DNA from: Aurifilum marmelostoma
Taxonomy: Eukaryota > Ascomycota > Sordariomycetes > Diaporthales > Cryphonectriaceae
Length of the DNA stretch: 64,000 nt
Assembly (NCBI GenBank): GCA_027559495.1
Contig: JAMXSV010000004.1
Coordinates: 795,001-859,000 of the forward strand
Direction of reading: 5' to 3'
Shown here piece after piece: positions 57,363 through 64,000 of the stretch (positions within the stretch are counted from its first letter, which is position 1; the number at the start of each line of letters is the position of its first letter). The notes under the pieces are model-generated. The model made no database searches and had not been told where the DNA came from. It was given only the letters and a program-made list of their open reading frames with translations. A program made the position numbers and the translations under genes.

Positions 57363-59348
57363 TCATCATATTGGTATGTTCTTCTTGTGTGTTTGTGTGT
57401 GGAGTCATGGTTGGTCTCAAGGGCGGAGATCTGAAAGGCAAAGGACAGAATGACAAATGACGACAAAAATAGGAGGATACCCTAACCAACCCACCCCCTC
57501 CATTCCTTTGACACCAAAATCGGCGAGGGATCATGACAGTTTTATCTCCATCTACCTTTTTTTACCATCACTTTTAGGTTTTATTTCTGAGTGTTAAATC
57601 TTCATTCCTTTCCCATCTTAGCCATCACCAGACTGGAATTTTCATATCATCTCGTTTTCCCATGACCACTGTAAATGCTGACGCCATGATGTTGATCCCT
57701 GCCATCTTGCCCAGTCAGTCCCAGCCAATGCAGAGATTCTGAGCCTCATCTATTTCTAGAGGTGCACTACTGTCGCCGTTGTCACTGTCGTCATAGTATA
57801 AGCTTATCGATATCCTTATCGTTTGGTGTTCATCAACCCCACCATCAACTATGTGCCCCCCCTCCCCCCCAATCACCAGCTCTTACAGCCACTTTTGGGG
57901 CGATCTTGTGTAAGTGATGTCCTGTCTCCCGTGGACTGCCATGTTTGACCAGGTTTCGGTTTATTATGAGCTGGCTCAGTTCTGCCATAGATGTAGCACA
58001 CCTCAAGATGCGCTCAGACTTTCTGTAGAGTTTCATGACGGCCACCAAGGGGAAGAGAGTGTGCCGGGTGGTGATGAAGAGACAAAAAACATGAGGTGCA
58101 CGTACACGACGGTGCCGCTGCGCCTAGGCATGACCCCTCCTGGTGTCTGGCGGGGGCAGCGTGTCATTTTTAGTGTGTGTGGTTTGGAGCGGTGGCTCTG
58201 ACCACGCTGATGACCCCAGAACTTGGGGCCCCCAAGCCACAGCAATACTTGAGCATCCTACATACAATGAGAAAAGCCTAATATACTTCATGATCAAGTC
58301 TTATGAGAAAATAGGAATGGGTCTATGAATATTGTGTAAGTTTTTGACGGTCATTTAGGATTGTGATAAAATTTAATGCTTCTCCATCCCCGTTTTGTTC
58401 TTTCATGTTCCAAAACCTGGTCCAGTGAGTCGTCAACGGAACACGCTGCGTTGGACGGGATGCTATACTTGGGGGCTCCCACAGCGCGCTTGTATACTCG
58501 TGCCCATGATGAAGATACTAATCATGACCGCTACTACTTCCTATTGCTTTAACATGACATCTCGAGAATTTCTAGGTACACCCCTTTGCGTAGGCCACCT
58601 CCGGTGCGTTCTCATCTGATTGCCCCTTCAGGCTTGAGAAGCCACACATGCAGCGCTCTTATGGGCATGCATGCACGCACCCAGCTACAGATTACTCACA
58701 ACCCAGAGCAAGGAGGGTCACGATAACTCGGTACTGTCCGGCCTCCTCCTCTCGCGCCTGGGCAGGTTCGGCGGCGCGCGGTGATCCCCGTCAGACATCC
58801 AGTCATGGCAGAGGCCGGCCTACTAGCTCATCCAACAACGTATCCTCTAATACGCACCGTTGCTCTCGGTTAGAACTTGTATATTAAAGTTGCTGTGAAG
58901 CCCAGGAAAAGCAAGGCCGTGCAAGGTGGGCCTGGAACCTGCAACGGCCGGACACATCCCGAGCCGAACACGCGGAATGACGACCTAAAAAAAGGTTCAC
59001 TTGAGAGACGCGTCAAGAAGATTGGGCTGCAATGCCGTCGTACCACTGCAGACATTCGAAGAGTCATAGCACACGGGACGATCTGTTGACGCAGAATCGC
59101 ATGCAAGCCACACCGAGGTTAGGTACCGTAGGTAATGTAGGTAGGTAGGTAGGTAGGTAGGGGGAACAGGGAAAAAGTCGCGTGAACGAGGCGAGAAGGG
59201 GTGGGCGGTCGACCCCGAGGCGGCCCAGCGATAGGCCGCTGAGCAATCAGAGAAGGCAATCAATCTAAGTATCACCCCCGTTGCATTGCGTCTAGCTCAT
59301 GAGCCTGCATGACGACGTTGTCTTTTGGGGGGGGGGGGGGTTGCTTTT

Positions 59349-59383
<35 letters not shown>

Positions 59384-59679
59384 TTTTCCTGCCGCTTCTC
59401 TGGCGAAGCCTTGCTCGTTACTTTGGGATACTCCTGCGGGAGGGTGATACGGATGGCCAGGCAGCCAGACATACATACATACATACATACATACATGCAC
59501 GTACGCAGCTGCAGCAACGCCTCCTGCTGGTGTACTCGGAACACACCCCCTCACACTCTGCCCCTCACCCAGCAGCAGCAGAAGCAACTTGTTGTGGGAA
59601 CCCAGGAAGACGGTAGGTTCGGGATACCTCCCACCTCCCACCTTCACTCCCCCCTCTTTTTAAAAGGTTCTTCCTCATC

Positions 59680-59719
<40 letters not shown>

Positions 59720-59946
59720 GAGAATCTGTCTCTCTTCTTCTCTATCGCTCGCTCTGTGCTGTGCTCTCCACACAGTGAGCGGCTCCTCTCGTTTCGACCC
59801 AAAAGTCTCGGTAGACCTCATCACTTGTGTAAGATCAGGAAAAGCCCCACACCCACAGATTCCTCCTCTCTCTCTCTCCCCCACCCCGCGGTGATCTACC
59901 AGGTATTTACTAACACCTGCCATAACAAGCCCTACGTCTCCTCCCA
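57174..59946. other. Intergenic with microsatellites
   Basis: No gene seen. Contents: a CT run at about 57319–57360, a GTAG run at about 59136–59160, G14 at 59327–59340 followed by T31 at 59350–59380, an ATAC run at about 59468–59495, and a CT run at about 59683–59716. The stretch 59700–59946 looks like the CT-rich promoter and leader of the next gene. Confidence 0.6.
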
Positions 59947-60702
59947 ATGCCCGACGCAGCTCCCCAGAACCCGGCGGCCAGCGAGGCCGTGGGGTCCGGG
60001 CAGATCTGCCTGGCCCTCATCAAGGTCCTGCTGAGCGAGCTGGCCGACTCGGACGAGACCCGCACGCACTTCGCGGACTTTCTGGACTCCATCCCCGCGG
60101 ACAGCGACCTCAGGCCCTTCATCCAGCTCCTGCTCGGCCGGGACCGCGACCGCGCCCGGGCCCCCGCCGGCGGCCGCCGCGCCTGGGAGGGCCCCCTGGC
60201 CGACGTCGTCAACCTCGAGGTCCAGCTCGGCAGCCGCTGCTACGTCCTCGCCCTGCAGATGAGCGAGCGCATCATCTCCGTCGTCCACTACAGCGACTCC
60301 CAGCCGCGGGCGGGCACGCCGTCCGCCGGGGCCAGCGCCGCCGCCGCCGCTGCTGGGGCCAGAGGCACCACCTCCTGGCGCGCAATCAACCGGCCCCAGC
60401 AGGCCGCGAACCAGTCTCGACCCAGACGTGCCGCTGCCGAGTCCAGCGGCCAGAACAGCAATGGCGGCGGCCGCGGCAACGGTGACAGGCGGGCGAGGGC
60501 CCAGGGGAGCCGCGAGGCGGAGTGGGAGACCCCCGAGAGCGACTCAGAGGCCGGCCACAGGGGCAGCGGCGGCGTCCCCGCGACCCCGCGCCGCATCCTG
60601 CGCATCAAAAAGAAGACTCGGGTCCTCCGTCGCAGCGAGCGCCTCAGGAGGCTGAGTATGGCGTCCCCTGCTTCCACAGCCGGAGGCAATGCTGCCCAGT
60701 AG
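59947..60702 (+). CDS. Orphan single-exon protein, 251 aa
   Basis: Unrecognised family. The ATG at 59947 follows a CT-rich leader. Residues 15–120 look folded and helical (QICLALIKVLLSELADSDE; HFADFLDSIPADSDLRPFIQLLL; VNLEVQLGSRCYVLALQMSERII). The remainder is disordered: an Ala run, Arg/Gln/Gly-rich linker, then a strongly basic segment (RRILRIKKKTRVLRRSERLRR) that could bind nucleic acid or act as a nuclear signal. No intron is required. Codon use is G/C-ending like the neighbours. Function unknown; the gene itself is likely because the coding frame is the only long one with consistent composition and a clean end. Confidence 0.7.
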   Translation: MPDAAPQNPAASEAVGSGQICLALIKVLLSELADSDETRTHFADFLDSIPADSDLRPFIQLLLGRDRDRARAPAGGRRAWEGPLADVVNLEVQLGSRCYVLALQMSERIISVVHYSDSQPRAGTPSAGASAAAAAAGARGTTSWRAINRPQQAANQSRPRRAAAESSGQNSNGGGRGNGDRRARAQGSREAEWETPESDSEAGHRGSGGVPATPRRILRIKKKTRVLRRSERLRRLSMASPASTAGGNAAQ

Positions 60703-62253
60703 TAACTAGGTCGGTGTGGGTGAAGCAGAGTCTGGAAGTATTAGCCTGGGGACGAGATACTTGTCATCAGCAAGAGGCAGAGAAGTGTGTAGTTGACTTG
60801 GTCTCGGGGGTAAGCAAGCCTGGGCAGATAGTGTTCCGTTACTGTGTGACATCGGTAGCAATTAATTCAAGGCCAAGTCTCAAGTAGTCATGACCAGATC
60901 TTTGTGTTTGGTGGTGCGTGGTGCATGCAAGAGTAGCGTGACTTGCCATCCCGTGGTGGTCGATCGAGGTGGTCATACTGAGTGTAGTGCCTGTTGAAGT
61001 GTGATGGGCTAAGTAGTTATTATTAATTGACTCCTGTGGTGTGTAGAGTTTGCGGTAACACTGTCCCTTGTGGAGACCGCACATCTTTCAAGCAAATGAT
61101 ATCGGGATGCGGGCTGGCCGGGGGGGCAAGGGAATCAATACCTGCAAGATCGGTGAGCATACTTCTCAGCCTCCACTGAGGTATTTTTTGTGTTGATTAG
61201 TCCTCTTACTGGACGTGGTCTGCTGTGGGTAAAGGCGACTGAAATCAGTTCGAAAGAAGATAATGAATTGTACATGTGTTGCTCACCTGTTTAGTTGCTA
61301 CTGTTTCCACGAGGCATGTGTTCCAAGTTAGCGACCTTAAAATACATCAGAACGGAAGAGAGTAGGAACAGAGTAGGACTGAAGATGATGATGGTGGGAG
61401 TGGTGAAGAGCGCCTCTGGGGTAGGTGTGGGTGGTCCTGGGGCTGTGGCCCCTGTAATCAGACACCCACACCCACAAAGTCAACACAGATAGTGAAATTT
61501 AAATGACCGAGAGGGACAAATGGAATACGATTGAGAAGAAACAACTGTTCCGATAATTTCTATCTAGACCTTGGCCGTGAAAATCTATAAAGGAGACAGG
61601 AGGGTTATCAGAGCAACCACCACGAGGCTCGTCCCACATAACCCCCCTACTGTGGTACCCCCGAGCCCAAAAGAGCCTCGGCAAGGATCGGTTAGACGGA
61701 CAGAGAAAGTGCCGGTCGTGCAAGTAACCATGCACCTCTGAGAAATCAGACTTCGCATCATCCTCCTCCCAAAACGTCTCCCTAGAGGAGCCTGCTTGGT
61801 ACGATACGTACAACAACAGGATCCAGCCTGCAGCATTCTCGACTCCCCGCTGAGAGCCCTGTGTCATGTACTGATCTTCCAGCCTGGAGAGTCATGGCGA
61901 GGATGTATCTGGTGAGTTCACCTCATTTCTCATCTTTCTTGATCTGCCGCGCAAGCCCCCCGTGTTTTTATATATTGATTTTCTTTTCTATGTTTTTTTG
62001 CTTGTTTCTTTGGCAGACCCTACCGTTCCCCGTTCTATCCGAAGCCCTTGAGATGTCTGAAAGAGATGACAAAAGAAAAAGAGATATAGGAGTTTGTGTT
62101 GCCCCGAGCTTGGTCAGGATGGGGCTTCCTCGGATCGTGCGCTCCTCTAGCAGGGGGACTATATGGCTTTCCCTCTCTTGTCGAGGAAGATGGAAGATGA
62201 TGATGAAGAAGAAATGAAGAAGAAGTGGTGACGGATTCTGGAATCTAATGGTG
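60703..62253. other. Intergenic, no gene seen
   Basis: No domain-bearing frame and no large repeat. It probably includes 3' UTRs of the two convergent flanking genes. Confidence 0.55.
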
Positions 62254-62493
62254 TCATTTCTTGGACCGGGTGCTGCGCCTCGAGGCTGGTTGTCTGTACG
62301 GCTTCTGCACGCGTCCCCTGGGCGGCCCCGAGAGTGGTGGTGTGGTCTGCCCGCGGGCGGCGATGCGGACGCTGCTGCGGCGGCCCAGATGGGCAGGTGT
62401 CTGGGGACTCGCGGGAGGTGTCGAGGTGGTAGGCGTGGGCGAAGTCATCGTCCTCATCTTGCTGCCGGCTCTCCTTGTGGCTCTCATGCCGGC

Positions 62494-62544
<51 letters not shown>

Positions 62545-63445
62545 TGATGACGACGACGACGACGGTGGTGGCGGCGGCATGGTCTGCGTCATTGTCGCCG
62601 CCGCCGCCGCCGCCGCCGCCGTCATGTGGGGCGCCTTGCTGGTATCGTTACGGCGTGAGGTCCGTCGGGTTGTTCGAATAGATGTGTTGATATTGGTGGT
62701 GGTGGTGGTGGTGGTGCTGGCACGCAGCGCGCCGCCCTCGCCAGGGCGCCTGTTCTTGGATCGTCTGGTAGCACGCTTCATGTTCATGATGTTGGGCCTG
62801 ACCATGACCATCACATCAGCACCAGGGCTCTGGGCTCCGGAGTATGTCGTCCTGGGTGGCGATGGGGATGTGCTCGTCCTGGCCCTGCTGGTAGGGATGG
62901 GGGTGGTGGTAGTGCTCAGAGTGCTTGTCAGAATACGAGGCGAGGAGGGGCGTGGGGTCTAGGGCGTTGGGCGAGGCGGCCAGCGCTTCTGGCGGGGAGC
63001 GGTCGGGCGTGGTGAGGGATCTCAGGAGGGAAAAGAAGCGGGCGAGAGCCTCGAAGATGCGCGAGGAGCGCAGGAAGGCCACCCACCTCTCGGCGGCGTC
63101 GTCTGGCGAGTAGTAGTCGTCGAAGCCGGGCTGCCAGGCGGCGAGGCGCAGGGTGACGGCGTGCCAGCAGTTGCGGAGCTCCCTGAACCTCTGTCTCCTG
63201 CGGGCCCGGAGGAACGAGTAGACGTCTTCTGTCTTGGCCCTGCAGAAGAACAGGAAGGGCCGGCTGCGCGGTGGGTTGTAGAGGGTTCCTGGATGGGGTT
63301 CTTGGTAGGCCTCTGGGTCAGGGTCGGTGTGGCTGGTGGCAGAGAAGAGGGAGGAGAGTGATGATAGGCACCCGGCGTCCTCGACATAAAAGCTCTCCTG
63401 GCTGTGGTGGGAGAGAGGCCATCTCTTATTAGTCCGGCGGTCCAT
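62254..63445 (-). CDS. Orphan two-exon protein with Ser, Ala and Thr runs, 380 aa
   Basis: Exons 63445–62937 and 62887–62254, joined by a 49-bp intron (gtattc … ctaccag) that exactly converts the first frame into the second; total 1143 nt. Residues 1–140 look folded: SFYVEDAGCLSSLSSLFS, FLFFCRAKTEDVYSFLRARRRQRFRELRNCWHAV, then WVAFLRSSRIFEALARFFSLLRSL. The second half is low complexity: Thr run, basic RRSKNRR and RTTRRTSRRN clusters, an Ala run, a Ser run of over 20 encoded by a GAC/GTC triplet array, then RRSSVRIAARG. Family not recognised. An ATG at 63733 is in frame, but the intervening sequence is CT-rich leader following a TATA-like element, so 63445 is preferred. Likely nuclear; role unknown. 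Confidence 0.65.
62494..62566 (+). repeat. GAC triplet array coding for poly-Ser
   Basis: An almost pure run of gac units with a few gat variants. On the minus strand it is read as Ser codons in the orphan gene 62254–63445. A shorter GCC array at about 62597–62622 encodes its Ala run. Confidence 0.9.
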
Positions 63446-63736
63446 GGCTGCTGGGTGTGTTGTCTGGCGACGGATATAAATGCTCAAGGGGGCAAGAGGG
63501 AAAGAGAGGGGGGGGGGGATAGAGGGGGGGGGATAGAGGGAGGGAGGGAGGAATGGAGAGAATGACAGAGGGAGAGGTAGAGTGGGAGCGAGAGGGAGAG
63601 AGAGAGAGAGAGACACGAAGAGAGAGGTTGGACAGATGGTTGTAATGGGATGGATAGACTTCCGGAGTACCCCTGATCCTTGTTCTTGTTGAGGGTCCCC
63701 CTTCTCGAGCCTCGATGCAGCTTGGAAGCTCATCCT

Positions 63737-63744
63737 TTAAATAT
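63737..63744 (-). promoter_or_regulatory. TATA-like element of the 62–63 kb orphan gene
   Basis: The minus-strand reading is tatttaaag, about 290 bp upstream of the ATG at 63445, followed downstream by a CT-rich leader. It supports transcription on the minus strand and argues against the ATG at 63733 as the start. Confidence 0.4.
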
Positions 63745-63887
63745 CCCGCCGGCGAGGGCACAGTACAGATGCGCTGGCACCGCCGCACGAGGCCCAAGCT
63801 CCTCGAGTCCGGGATGGAGGGGGGAGGGGACGAGCGCCCCGAGAGGGATGACTGAGCGCTGCTGGCACGGCGCACTGGCATCCTGCA

Positions 63888-63930
63888 GCAGCAGCAGCAG
63901 CAGGAACAGCAGCAGCAGGAACAGCAGCGG
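63888..63930 (+). repeat. AGC-rich triplet tract
   Basis: Imperfect agc/aac units upstream of the minus-strand orphan gene. No coding role is evident. Confidence 0.7.
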
Positions 63931-64000
63931 GGGACAAGTCTCGTCAGGGACTTGGTGGACGAGGAAGTTACTGAGAATCTCGAGGCGACTTTCATCTCTA

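Noticed and set aside
59136..59495. Tetranucleotide repeats considered as CRISPR or telomeric
   Set aside because: Units are contiguous with no spacers and do not match the fungal telomere unit; they are ordinary microsatellites.

Overview
This window comes from a filamentous ascomycete. Genes are split by short GT–AG introns (about 49–135 bp, one near 320 bp), the intergenic DNA is full of simple repeats, and the gene set and order are fungal. The centre is a MAT1-1 mating-type locus in the arrangement typical of Sordariomycetes: SLA2 – MAT1-1-1 – MAT1-1-2 – MAT1-1-3 – APN2 – COX13 – APC5. Only MAT1-1-type genes are present and no MAT1-2-1 is visible, so the strain is predicted to carry the MAT1-1 idiomorph of a heterothallic species (inference). 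I cannot name the genus from sequence alone.

Layout. 0–19 kb is an accessory-looking arm: a four-exon orphan gene (78–1156), a single-exon orphan (3301–4407), about 8 kb with no supportable gene, a multi-zinc-finger protein with a degenerate J-domain-like N-terminus (about 12.6–14.8 kb), and an F-box protein on the minus strand (17.1–18.9 kb). 19–24.3 kb is repeat-rich non-coding DNA. 24.3–47.3 kb is the mating-type region. SLA2 (endocytosis) comes first, followed by a small orphan gene and a broken gene resembling a fungal trypsin-like family. MAT1-1-1 (alpha-box, minus) is then divergently paired with MAT1-1-2 (HPG-domain) and MAT1-1-3 (HMG-box). The syntenic flank APN2 (DNA repair), COX13 (cytochrome c oxidase) and APC5 (anaphase-promoting complex) closes the region. 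47.3–64 kb is again gene-poor and holds three orphan genes (55951–57173, 59947–60702, 62254–63445) in DNA packed with homopolymers and microsatellites.

How the genes work together. The three MAT proteins are the mating-identity and sexual-development regulators. SLA2, APN2, COX13 and APC5 are conserved housekeeping neighbours with no direct role in mating that is visible here; their value is synteny. I could rebuild complete exon structures for the seven core genes apart from one frame change in APN2. Four coding regions (12.6 kb, 28.8 kb, 39.8 kb, 56.9 kb) change frame once without a convincing intron; three do so at C or G runs and the APN2 change is beside a short C run. This points to base-count errors in the assembly at least as much as to real mutations.
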